The notes under the pieces were generated by a model. That model was not told the DNA's origin, did no database searches, and saw only the letters and a list, made by a program, of their open reading frames with translations. From Pasteurellaceae bacterium (GTDB taxonomy: Bacteria > Pseudomonadota > Gammaproteobacteria > Enterobacterales > Pasteurellaceae), in assembly GCA_900756875.1 (NCBI GenBank), contig CAAELW010000193.1, positions 1-18,428 of the forward strand: DNA of 18,428 nt. Direction: 5' to 3'. The translations under genes were made by a program, and so were the position numbers. The first letter of the stretch is position 1. Each line of letters opens with the position of its first letter. Of the stretch, positions 1-8,408 are shown one piece after another.

Positions 1-1009
1 CAAGTAAAACATAAGGCGTAAAGGTTGGAACGCCAGTAGGAGCGGCTGCGAAACCAAAGTTATGTGCCGCTGCTGCACCCAGTAGCATACCGAGCACAAA
101 TAATGCTGAGTCATTATTTCCTTCACCAATATTGACTAATTGCTTGCCTGGACAACCGCCGCCTAATGCAAAGCAAAGTCCGCAAAGCGCCATAGAAAGG
201 AAATTGTAGAGATAGTCATTATGTGCGATAGGTTGTTTTTCAAAGCCTAAATGGAATTGACCTAATAAGGCATTGGTTATTGCTGCAAAGACTATCAGTG
301 CAATCACACCATTTAATAAATGAGCATCACGGAAGAGGACAAAGTTTCGGAATGCCCCTATTGTGCAAAAACGTGATTTTTGCATCAGCACACCGAGAAG
401 TAATCCGCCAGCAAGTGACATCCAAATAGCCGCATGTTGTGCACCAGGCCCTTTTTCAGAGGTATAAATCGCTAGATTTTCACCAAATTTAAATTGGGTT
501 AAGGCTAAAACAAGCAAAATCACGGCAAAGATTGGACCGATTAAGCCAGAAGATTGGCTTTGTTCCTTCGATTTACCTAATGAGAATCCTCGATTAGCGA
601 AGAAAATGCCACCTAATACACCGGCAAATAATCCTACGATACCTGCAATTGCAGTGAGATCACCGCCACCTAATCGTAAATAAGCACGCCATGGACAGCC
701 TAAGAAAATGAGTGCACCAAGCATCGCAAAAAAGCCTAAGCTAATACGAGCGAGTGGGGCAGAGCCGCCACGAGGTTTAAATTCCTTAGATAAGAATGCA
801 CTGATGAGTGCTCCTAAAACTAATCCAATGAGTTCTGGGCGAAGGTATTGCAATGGGGCGGCGTGGTGTAATCCAAGCGATCCGGCTGTATCTCGTAAGA
901 AACAAGCCGCACAAAATCCCATATTACCAGGATTGCCATTGTAAGTGAGAAGTGGCGCAACGATACCAAGTGCAGCACCTGCAACCACAGGCCAAGTTAA
1001 AATTTTCAT
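1..1009 (-). CDS. yedE: Selenium metabolism membrane protein YedE/FdhT (partial, 3' end outside window)
   Basis: This is an integral membrane protein of the YeeE/YedE family, in the branch linked to selenium metabolism and formate dehydrogenase. Members are thought to move a sulfur or selenium species across the inner membrane. I translated 336 codons from the ATG at 1007-1009; the frame is open to base 1, so the C-terminus is missing. Family signatures visible in order are GFCAACFLRDTAGSLGLH near residue 31, FLGCPWRAYLRLGGGDL near 100, SRFCTIGAFRNFVLFRD near 210 and GGGCPGKQL near 280. The conserved cysteines in the CxxC, GCPW, FCTIG and GCPG motifs are those expected to handle thiol or selenol cargo. 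Hydrophobic segments between them fit a multi-pass protein. The start is supported by AGGG at 1017-1020. A YedF partner, usual for this family, would lie off the left edge. Identity is secure; the exact substrate is inferred from the family. Confidence 0.9.
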   Translation of the reverse strand, partial: MKILTWPVVAGAALGIVAPLLTYNGNPGNMGFCAACFLRDTAGSLGLHHAAPLQYLRPELIGLVLGALISAFLSKEFKPRGGSAPLARISLGFFAMLGALIFLGCPWRAYLRLGGGDLTAIAGIVGLFAGVLGGIFFANRGFSLGKSKEQSQSSGLIGPIFAVILLVLALTQFKFGENLAIYTSEKGPGAQHAAIWMSLAGGLLLGVLMQKSRFCTIGAFRNFVLFRDAHLLNGVIALIVFAAITNALLGQFHLGFEKQPIAHNDYLYNFLSMALCGLCFALGGGCPGKQLVNIGEGNNDSALFVLGMLLGAAAAHNFGFAAAPTGVPTFTPYVLL

Positions 1010-1074
1010 AATTAGACCCTTGTGATATCTGAAGTTAAATTGAATTGTGTGTTTTTAATAATAAAAACAAAGGT

Positions 1075-1136
1075 ATTGTAGAAAGAGTTGAAAAATAAAG
1101 AAAGTTTATTTTTTTGAAATTGTGAGCAAGATCAAA
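1075..1136 (-). promoter_or_regulatory. Probable yedE promoter with upstream CRP-like site
   Basis: On the minus strand, TACAAT (1075-1080) is a good -10 hexamer and would start transcription near 1068, giving a leader of about 58 bases. No good -35 is present. TGTGAGCAAGATCAAA (plus strand, 1121-1136) matches the CRP core TGTGA-N6-TCACA at 9 of 10 positions. Its centre at 1128.5 lies about 60 bases upstream of the predicted start, which is the class I CRP position and could compensate for the missing -35. The motif and spacing are read from sequence; activation by CRP is inferred. Confidence 0.45.
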
Positions 1137-1171
1137 GATTAGTTGATAATGAGAACAGCTTGTTTAATTAT

Positions 1172-1210
1172 CATAAAAAATAAAAGTGCGGTTAAATTTA
1201 ACCGCACTTA
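1172..1210 (-). terminator. Uptake-signal palindrome terminator at end of the ABC operon
   Basis: Two inverted copies of the uptake signal AAGTGCGGT (1184-1192 and 1201-1209) form a perfect 26-base palindrome. Read on the minus strand it follows the stop of the gene at 1218 and is trailed by TTATTTTTTA, the pattern of a Rho-independent terminator. Paired uptake sequences serving as terminators are well known in Haemophilus. The plus-strand side has no comparable T run, so it acts mainly for the minus strand. Confidence 0.85.
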
Positions 1211-1217
1211 GGATATG

Positions 1218-2276
1218 TTATTCAGCAGGGTACCAATGCAAATGCTCAAAGGCTATCTGACATGTTTCCCCTTCTTTCGGGCCAGAATCTCGTCGTCCAA
1301 TTTGAACACGAATATCTTGATCTCCAACTTGGATGTTATAGTCTGTCACTTCACCAAGATAAGAGCGACGTTTTACGACACCAGGGATTCCACCTTGTTG
1401 AACAAATTCAATGTCAGATGGACGGCTTGCTAATATGGCTTTACCTTGTGAAAGTAAATCATTATTTGGCATTTCTGGAAGATTAAAAATACCATCAACT
1501 TTATCAATATGAATACCTTGTGATGACAGGTTTACATTTAATTGATTTGATAACCCGATAAAATTGAAGACAAACTTGTTCGCTGGGTTGTTATAAATAT
1601 TTAATGGGGTATCAATTTGTTGTACCGCCCCTTTCTTCATGACCATAATACGATCTGAAAGTGCCATTGCTTCAGATTGGTCATGAGTCACATAAATAAT
1701 TGAGAACCCAAATTTTTTCTGTAATGCCTTAATTTCAAAACGCATTTCTTCGCGAAGATGGGGATCTAAGCTTGATAATGGTTCGTCTAGTAACATGACG
1801 TCTGGGTTAATTGCTAATGCTCTAGCAAGTGCCACACGTTGTTTTCCGCCACCAGATAAATCGTCAGGGCTTTTCTTGGCAACACTAAGTAAATTAGTGT
1901 GTTTTAAGGCATCAGTTGTTCGTTTTTCAATTTCTTGTGCTGAAATATTTTTGAGTTTTAACGGAAAGGCAACGTTATCATATACCGTCATATGTGGCCA
2001 TACCGCAAAGGCCTGAAAGACCATACCAAAATTGCGTTTCTCAGGCGGGAGATAGAAATTGTTTTTCTTCGATGACAGTAATCTATCACCGACTTTAATT
2101 TCCCCTCCGTCTAAGTCTTCAAAGCCTGCGATCATTCGTAGAGTAGTTGTTTTTCCACAACCTGATGGTCCTAGCATAGAGAAACATTCGCCTTTTTCGA
2201 TAGAAAGGTTAAGATCTTCAATGGCAATAACATCACCAAATTTTTTCATGACATGATTTAATTGAATATAGCTCAT
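1218..2276 (-). CDS. ABC importer ATPase B (FbpC/PotA-like), last gene of operon
   Basis: This is a cytoplasmic ATP-binding subunit of 352 residues in the FbpC/AfuC/PotA group of importer ATPases. Visible motifs are Walker A GPSGCGKT (36-43), Q-loop VFQ (86-88), signature LSGGG (140-144), Walker B MLLDE (161-165), the D-loop SSLD and the switch histidine in VTHDQ (H198). A TOBE-type regulatory region makes up about the last 110 residues. The fifth signature residue is Gly where most members, including the partner ATPase in this operon, have Gln. The start has AGGAG six bases upstream, and the gene begins 17 bases after the permease stop. It is a paralogue of the ATPase at 4000-5070, with the core motifs at the same residue numbers, so the two probably pair as a heterodimer under the fused permease. 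The transported substrate is not known from sequence. Confidence 0.9.
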   Translation of the reverse strand: MSYIQLNHVMKKFGDVIAIEDLNLSIEKGECFSMLGPSGCGKTTTLRMIAGFEDLDGGEIKVGDRLLSSKKNNFYLPPEKRNFGMVFQAFAVWPHMTVYDNVAFPLKLKNISAQEIEKRTTDALKHTNLLSVAKKSPDDLSGGGKQRVALARALAINPDVMLLDEPLSSLDPHLREEMRFEIKALQKKFGFSIIYVTHDQSEAMALSDRIMVMKKGAVQQIDTPLNIYNNPANKFVFNFIGLSNQLNVNLSSQGIHIDKVDGIFNLPEMPNNDLLSQGKAILASRPSDIEFVQQGGIPGVVKRRSYLGEVTDYNIQVGDQDIRVQIGRRDSGPKEGETCQIAFEHLHWYPAE

Positions 2277-2293
2277 CTTTTACTCCTAACCTT

Positions 2294-3988
2294 CTATTTT
2301 TGAGTTTTCTTTTCAGCATAACGTTTAATAACGGTTTGACCTAACACAATGATTATTAGGGCGATACCCGCTAATGCTGCAGAATAAACGGTTTCACCGT
2401 CTTCATTTAGGGTATAAATTGCTACCCCGATGGTTCGTGTAGAAGGACCATATAACATAACAGAAACAGTCAATTCACGTAGAGCTGGAAGAAAAATAAG
2501 GAAGAAAGCAGCAATCATCCCTGGTCTTACGAGTGGGATAACAATATCTTTTAAGGATTGCCACATACTTGCTCCACATGCTCGAGAAGCTTCAACTAAT
2601 GAATCATGTACTTGCTCAAGTGCTGCAGAGTTAGCTTTGAGTGAGAAAGCCATATAACGTGCAATGTAAGCAATTAAAATAATCCAAACTGTGTTGTAGA
2701 GGTTGATGCCAAATTTACCACTCCACGCAAGGATCACCCCAAGAGCAATTACAGAGCCAGGTACGGAGAATGGCAACATACCTAAGAACTCAAGAATGCC
2801 TTTTCCGCGAACACGCATTTTAACGATAACATAGGAAATCATTACCCCGGCAAACATGGTAATCAGTGCTGCCGCGAGACCAAGAGTCACACTATTGCGA
2901 ATTGCATCTTTTGTTAACTGCCATTCAAATAAGATGAATTTATAGTTATCTAATGTGAGATTTTCCCATGTAATTGGTAATCCATATGTTTTTAATCCGC
3001 CAACAAGGAAAATCGTGACTGTAGGCAATACGATTGTAAAGGCGATGTAGAGTAAGCAAATAACAAGCAACGGTTTTCTCAAACCACGAAGTTTTACTTC
3101 AATAGGTCTAAAGCTTTTACCTGCAATAATTTGGAAGCGGCCTTTATTTAAGATTTTGTTTTGTAACCAAATAATCAGTGCCGCAGTGAATACTAAAACA
3201 GTTGCAAGCACAGTGCCGGTACGAATGGCTTCAAAACTACCCGCACTTTGGTGAATACGTTCATAAATAAGAGTTGGAATGTTGAAAATACCATTTTCCA
3301 CGCCTAGTACGGCAACTGTACCAAAGTGAGCCATAGAATAGAGCATAATGAGTAATGCACCAGAAAGGATACTTGGCATGACGAGTGGAATGGTAATTTT
3401 ACGTGTAATGGTAAAGAGGCTTGCGCCTGAGATTCTCGCTGATTCTTCTAACGTAGGATCCATGCGCTCTAATGCACCACAGACTTGGATAAAGACGAAT
3501 GGGAAAAGATACATCGTTTCTACAGCCATAATACCGGCGTAGCTATAGATATTAAAAATAGGCCCATCAAATCCTAAATCCATGAAGAATTGGTTAATGT
3601 AACCAGAACGTGGTGAAAGTAACATTTTCCAAGCTAATGCCCCAATGAAAGAAGGAAGCATAAAAGGTACAAGGAACATCACTTTCATAAAACCTTTATA
3701 AGGTAGATCTGTTCGAGTCACTAACCAAGCAAAAAATGTACCAATAATTGTACTCATCACAGTTACGCCAGATGCGATGAAAAGTGAATTGAGTAATGCT
3801 TCATAGGTTTCTTCTTGCTTAAGAATATTCACCACATCGGTGATATTAAATTGCCCATCAACCCAAAAAGAATTGAGGAAAATAAGTAAAACAGGAACCG
3901 CAACAACGATAACTAAGATACCGATAGATAAGGCTAGAATAACGTTAGCAATATTAAATGGATGATTATTTTGAATAGTTGTAGCCAT
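2294..3988 (-). CDS. ABC importer fused permease (FbpB-like, two transmembrane domains)
   Basis: This 564-residue inner-membrane permease carries two transport domains in one chain, as in FbpB-type ferric and related anion importers. Each half has its own EAA coupling loop facing the ATPases: EESARISGAS followed by IPLVMP (181-205), and VEASRACGAS followed by IPLVRP (465-489). About twelve hydrophobic segments flank them, the first at residues 15-38. The two EAA loops differ in sequence, so the halves can prefer different ATPase partners. This matters because the operon encodes two ATPases. The ATG is preceded by a purine-rich AGAGGGG, and the gene starts 11 bases after ATPase A ends, so the genes are probably co-transcribed. 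Known AfuB proteins are, as I recall, longer, so I do not assign that name. Transport function is secure; the substrate is open. Confidence 0.9.
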   Translation of the reverse strand: MATTIQNNHPFNIANVILALSIGILVIVVAVPVLLIFLNSFWVDGQFNITDVVNILKQEETYEALLNSLFIASGVTVMSTIIGTFFAWLVTRTDLPYKGFMKVMFLVPFMLPSFIGALAWKMLLSPRSGYINQFFMDLGFDGPIFNIYSYAGIMAVETMYLFPFVFIQVCGALERMDPTLEESARISGASLFTITRKITIPLVMPSILSGALLIMLYSMAHFGTVAVLGVENGIFNIPTLIYERIHQSAGSFEAIRTGTVLATVLVFTAALIIWLQNKILNKGRFQIIAGKSFRPIEVKLRGLRKPLLVICLLYIAFTIVLPTVTIFLVGGLKTYGLPITWENLTLDNYKFILFEWQLTKDAIRNSVTLGLAAALITMFAGVMISYVIVKMRVRGKGILEFLGMLPFSVPGSVIALGVILAWSGKFGINLYNTVWIILIAYIARYMAFSLKANSAALEQVHDSLVEASRACGASMWQSLKDIVIPLVRPGMIAAFFLIFLPALRELTVSVMLYGPSTRTIGVAIYTLNEDGETVYSAALAGIALIIIVLGQTVIKRYAEKKTQK

Positions 3989-3999
3989 AATAAACCCCT

Positions 4000-5070
4000 C
4001 TAGATTTCTTTAGCAGAATCAAACCAAAGCAAATCATGAAAACTGATAAAGCAATTTTCACCTTCATTGAACATTAAATTATTACGTAATGCTTTATTAG
4101 TTGGGATTTCTGTTCGTAGTGTTACACCATCAATCTCTACCATATAATCCATTACCGCGCCAAGAAAGCTGGCTCTTGATATTTTTCCTAGTAAACCTTC
4201 ATTGTCTTTGCTGAGTATAATATCGGAAGGTCGACATCCTAATTTCCCTGAGTTAGGCGGCAAGTTTTTCCAGTTTAAAATTTGATTACCTTCTCCAATG
4301 TAATGATGATTATTTTGGTATCTCACAGGAATGAAATTTGCGAGCCCCATAAATTTAAACACCATCTCATTTTCTGAACGCTCATAAATGTCCCATGGTG
4401 TTCCAACTTGTTGGATATCACCATGCTCATTCATAATGGCCAAACGATCTGATATTGCTAGGGCAATTTCTTGGTCATGTGTTACGTAAAGAATAGTAAT
4501 ACCGAGTTTTTTCTGTAATTCTTTAATTTCAAAACGCATTTCTTCTCGAAGATTGGCATCCAAATTATTGAGAGGTTCGTCTAAGAGCATTAAAGACGGT
4601 TTAGCAACTAATGCCCTTGCGAGAGCAACACGCTGTTGTTGTCCCCCTGATAATTGAGAAGGTAAACGTTCTTCCAAACCAGTTAAATTAACTAATTCGA
4701 CCACTTCCATCACTTGTTTATGGAGAGCTTGTTTTTCAATATTCTTTAATTTAAGAGGATAGGCGATATTGTCAAAGACAGTCATATGCGGCCAAACAGC
4801 ATAATCTTGGAAGACCACACCTAGACCGCGTTGATCAGGCGGAATATCCGTGTTTGTAGCGGGATCGGCAACAACCACATCATCAATTAAAATACGGCCA
4901 CTATCTGGCACATCAAATCCTGCAAGCAGGCGTAATAAGACAGTTTTCCCACAGCCGGATGGGCCAAGAAGCGTAAAACATTCTCCATCCTGTACAACTA
5001 AGGACAGATTTTTTAACACTTCATTTGAACCGAATTTTTTGGATACATTTTCAAATGTAATTGTTGCCAT
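4000..5070 (-). CDS. ABC importer ATPase A (FbpC/AfuC-like)
   Basis: This is the first of two ATPases in the operon, 356 residues from the ATG at 5068-5070. Motifs counted from that start are Walker A GPSGCGKT (36-43), Q-loop Q88, a canonical signature LSGGQQQ (140-146), Walker B MLLDE (161-165), a D-loop NNLD and the switch histidine H198 in YVTHDQ. A TOBE-type C-terminal region follows. A GTG six bases further upstream (5074-5076) is in frame, but AGGAG lies only two bases from it and eight bases from the ATG, so I chose the ATG. The gene follows the binding protein by 19 bases. The motif set is complete, so this subunit should be catalytically competent. It is clearly paralogous to ATPase B. 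Family is certain, cargo unknown. Confidence 0.92.
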   Translation of the reverse strand: MATITFENVSKKFGSNEVLKNLSLVVQDGECFTLLGPSGCGKTVLLRLLAGFDVPDSGRILIDDVVVADPATNTDIPPDQRGLGVVFQDYAVWPHMTVFDNIAYPLKLKNIEKQALHKQVMEVVELVNLTGLEERLPSQLSGGQQQRVALARALVAKPSLMLLDEPLNNLDANLREEMRFEIKELQKKLGITILYVTHDQEIALAISDRLAIMNEHGDIQQVGTPWDIYERSENEMVFKFMGLANFIPVRYQNNHHYIGEGNQILNWKNLPPNSGKLGCRPSDIILSKDNEGLLGKISRASFLGAVMDYMVEIDGVTLRTEIPTNKALRNNLMFNEGENCFISFHDLLWFDSAKEI

Positions 5071-5089
5071 AATCACTACTCCTTACTGA

Positions 5090-6085
5090 TTAACGACCTT
5101 GAAGAATTTGAGTGAAATGTTTAATTGTTTCTTCTTTTTCTGACATTAATTTTTCATAGTCAATAGGAATCGCTCTTGATACGGCATCTTCTAGAGATGG
5201 CATACCAAATTTAGCATCAAGTTCAATACCTTTTCTAACTGGTAATGTTCCTTCATTTGCAATGATTTTTTGCCCATCTTCAGAAAGTAAGAAGTCAATA
5301 AATTTTTGTGAAGCAGCAAGGTGTTCAGTGCCTTTTAAGATCGCTGCAGGGCTAGGGATGACGAGCGTTTCTTTTGGATAAACCAATTTTAATTGTGCGC
5401 CTTTTTTAATTTTATCGTTGGTAATATAGTCAACAGCGAGAGAAGCTAATAAATCACCAGATGCGGTATCGTCGATAACTTGTCCAGCACCTTTACCTAC
5501 TTTAGCTTTATTTGCTTTTAGTTTTTCAAAGAATTCCCAACCAAATTTATCTTTTAATAAAGATACACTCATATATGACGTACCCGATAATGCAGGGTTT
5601 GCAATACCAAACGCACCTTTATATTCAGGTTTTAAGATATCAGCCCATTCAGCAGGCGGGTTATCTTTAACGAAGCGGGTGTTGTAGGCGATTGCTAGTG
5701 TACCGAGGCGGACTGGGGTAAAAGAACCATCAAAGTTAGGGATAGGGTTAACAATATTGGCAGTTTCAGGAGAAACATAAGCTTCAAGCATGCCGTTTTT
5801 TTTCATTTGGAAGAAGTCAGGTACTTCACTTGTCCAAATCACATCGGCCATAATTTTCCCGGATTCTTTTTCCGTTGCAATTTTAGCCATCAATTTTCCG
5901 GCGCCGGCAGACTGATAATCCATTTCAACATCTGGATGTTTTTCAGTAAATTTTGCTTTTAATGCACCAATTAATGATTCTTTCATTGATGTGTACACAA
6001 TTAATTTTTCTTGTGCCGCAGCCATATTACTAAGTGACATACCTAGTCCAATGGCAATCAATGTTAAAGACATTTTTTTATTCAT
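5090..6085 (-). CDS. Periplasmic substrate-binding protein of ABC importer (FbpA/AfuA-like fold)
   Basis: This is the first gene of the importer operon. The 331-residue protein begins with a Sec signal peptide (residues 1-24, ending in MAAA before QEK) and continues as a class of binding protein related to FbpA, AfuA and PhnS. Hallmarks are LIVYTSMKESLIGALKAKF (28-46), the glycine-rich YQSAGAGKLMAKIATE (57-72) that would hold an anion, and ADVIWTSEVPDF (80-91). In ferric-binding FbpA, adjacent tyrosines chelate iron. The aligned stretch here reads AVDYITND (217-224), with only Y220, so canonical iron chelation is unlikely. A phosphorylated sugar, phosphonate, other oxyanion or chelated metal is possible. 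The ATG has GAGG seven bases upstream. A CRP-like site lies about 146 bases upstream of the start, which slightly favours a carbon-source role. The binding-protein role is secure; databases would often call it iron-specific, which I doubt. Confidence 0.88.
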   Translation of the reverse strand: MNKKMSLTLIAIGLGMSLSNMAAAQEKLIVYTSMKESLIGALKAKFTEKHPDVEMDYQSAGAGKLMAKIATEKESGKIMADVIWTSEVPDFFQMKKNGMLEAYVSPETANIVNPIPNFDGSFTPVRLGTLAIAYNTRFVKDNPPAEWADILKPEYKGAFGIANPALSGTSYMSVSLLKDKFGWEFFEKLKANKAKVGKGAGQVIDDTASGDLLASLAVDYITNDKIKKGAQLKLVYPKETLVIPSPAAILKGTEHLAASQKFIDFLLSEDGQKIIANEGTLPVRKGIELDAKFGMPSLEDAVSRAIPIDYEKLMSEKEETIKHFTQILQGR

Positions 6086-6188
6086 AATGAAACCTCACTG
6101 AGATAGGGATAAAATCAGTAAATGAGATCAAACTACGATCGACATTTATACCAAAACATCTAACCTACAAAATACGCTTAAATATTTG

Positions 6189-6239
6189 AATATAAAAGTC
6201 TAAATTTAAATAATTTTCAAATTTGTGATAGAGATCACT
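6189..6239 (-). promoter_or_regulatory. CRP-like site and probable promoter of the ABC import operon
   Basis: TGTGATAGAGATCACT (plus strand, 6224-6239) is a near-perfect CRP dyad: nine of ten core bases match and the arms are symmetric. On the minus strand, TAGACT (6197-6202) would place the dyad centre near -41.5, a class II arrangement. TATATT (6189-6194) is an alternative -10 with less usual spacing. The leader to the ATG at 6085 would be about 100 bases. The dyad is seen directly; control by cAMP-CRP is inferred. Confidence 0.6.
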
Positions 6240-6248
6240 TAATAGCGT

Positions 6249-6914
6249 TTAAAGCCATCTCCCCAAGTGTAATTCCACAATATCGACTAAATGTCGAAGG
6301 AATGTAGTGTCTTGGTCGTTGTGGAAACGATCAGTGTCTCGAGACTTGAAGAGTAAAAGTGCGGTTGGTTTTTGAGGTGTTCCACCTAAACGGCAAATCG
6401 CCACCGAGCCGATAGGGAGTTCTTCTGGAAGGAACATGAGGGCTTTTTCTTTATTGGAGAGATCGCCTAAATAGAATTGACGTAGCCCCATTCGCTCTAG
6501 GCGAATGAGTTCAAAGGCTTTTCGGTCTAGCCAGTGTTGCTCAGGAATAGAATTATTTTTTTGCCCGCTGTCAGTGAAAAGTAAGATTTTAGCACCTTCT
6601 AGTTCATAGCCTTTTGCCCAGTCATCAAGCTTTTCATTGATGGCAATAAAGTCTTCTGTTTGAAATAGTTTTTTCTGCAAAGGCAAAAGAGCAAAGAAGA
6701 TATCGGCTTCTTGATGGGCAAGCTGATGAAATTTTTCGAGGAGTTGAGTGAGCGTTTTAATTTGTTCTCGTTGCTGAGCAAGTTTTACTTCGACTAACGA
6801 AATCGTCCCTTCTTCATGGCTATGCGGAATACTAAGTTGTTGAAGTAGTTCAGGGTGATGGGTAAAAAAATCAGGGTGATTTTTTAGATAGTCAGCAATA
6901 TCTTGTTCAGTCAT
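6249..6914 (-). CDS. DUF484 family protein (YigA-like)
   Basis: This 221-residue cytoplasmic protein belongs to the DUF484 family (E. coli YigA), whose function is unknown; its fold is predicted to be GAF-like. The N-terminal helical signature QDIADYLKNHPDFFTHHPEL is typical of the family. A likely coiled coil follows (roughly residues 30-65, rich in Gln, Glu and Leu), then the globular domain with SVAICRLGG and ALLLFKSRD near the C-terminus. The longer reading from a GTG at 6941 would start inside an uptake-signal arm of the preceding hairpin. AAGGAG six bases before the ATG at 6912-6914 decides for the shorter form. It lies directly downstream of purA with a hairpin between, so it probably relies on read-through from purA. 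In enterobacteria the relative sits by dapF and xerC, which are not seen here. Confidence 0.85.
   Translation of the reverse strand: MTEQDIADYLKNHPDFFTHHPELLQQLSIPHSHEEGTISLVEVKLAQQREQIKTLTQLLEKFHQLAHQEADIFFALLPLQKKLFQTEDFIAINEKLDDWAKGYELEGAKILLFTDSGQKNNSIPEQHWLDRKAFELIRLERMGLRQFYLGDLSNKEKALMFLPEELPIGSVAICRLGGTPQKPTALLLFKSRDTDRFHNDQDTTFLRHLVDIVELHLGRWL
6357..6365 (+). repeat. DNA uptake signal (AAGTGCGGT) inside the DUF484 gene
   Basis: This is an exact nine-base Haemophilus-type uptake signal on the plus strand within the coding sequence. It promotes uptake of related DNA during natural competence and has no known role in the gene itself. Confidence 0.85.
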
Positions 6915-6927
6915 CAAAAACTCCTTA

Positions 6928-6966
6928 AAAAATAACCGCACTTGGTTGTGCCAAAGTGCGGTTTAT
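6928..6966 (-). terminator. Paired uptake-signal hairpin between purA and the DUF484 gene
   Basis: AACCGCACTT (6934-6943) and AAGTGCGGTT (6954-6963) form a 10-base-pair stem. Read on the minus strand, the stem is followed by ATTTTTT, as in an intrinsic terminator for purA. The T run ends directly at the AAGGAG ribosome site of the DUF484 gene, leaving no room for a promoter between them. It may therefore be a partial terminator that lowers DUF484 expression. Confidence 0.7.
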
Positions 6967-6980
6967 TTTTTTATGCTGTT

Positions 6981-8312
<1,332 letters not shown>

Positions 8313-8366
8313 TCAGACAAACGATTACTTTACTCTTTTTTGGTCGTAATCTCAAATTTTAAACGT

Positions 8367-8400
8367 AAAAAAGTGCGGTTATTTTTAACCGCACTTTTTA
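8367..8400 (-). terminator. lysC terminator made of paired uptake signals
   Basis: AAGTGCGGTT (8371-8380) and AACCGCACTT (8387-8396) form a hairpin flanked by A and T runs on both sides. It lies within 15 bases of the lysC stop and reads on the minus strand as stem plus TTTTTT. The surrounding A/T symmetry means it could also work in the other direction. Confidence 0.85.
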
Positions 8401-8408
8401 TAAATTTA

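Noticed and set aside
1131..1155. Possible FNR site upstream of yedE (ATCAA and TTGAT nearby)
   Set aside because: The half-sites are in the wrong order and seven bases apart; FNR needs TTGAT-N4-ATCAA.
5071..5076. Longer start (GTG at 5074-5076) for ATPase A
   Set aside because: AGGAG is only two bases from that GTG but eight bases from the ATG at 5068-5070, so the ATG is the natural start.
6915..6941. Longer start (GTG at 6941) for the DUF484 protein
   Set aside because: The GTG belongs to an uptake signal in a hairpin arm, and a proper AAGGAG precedes the later ATG.
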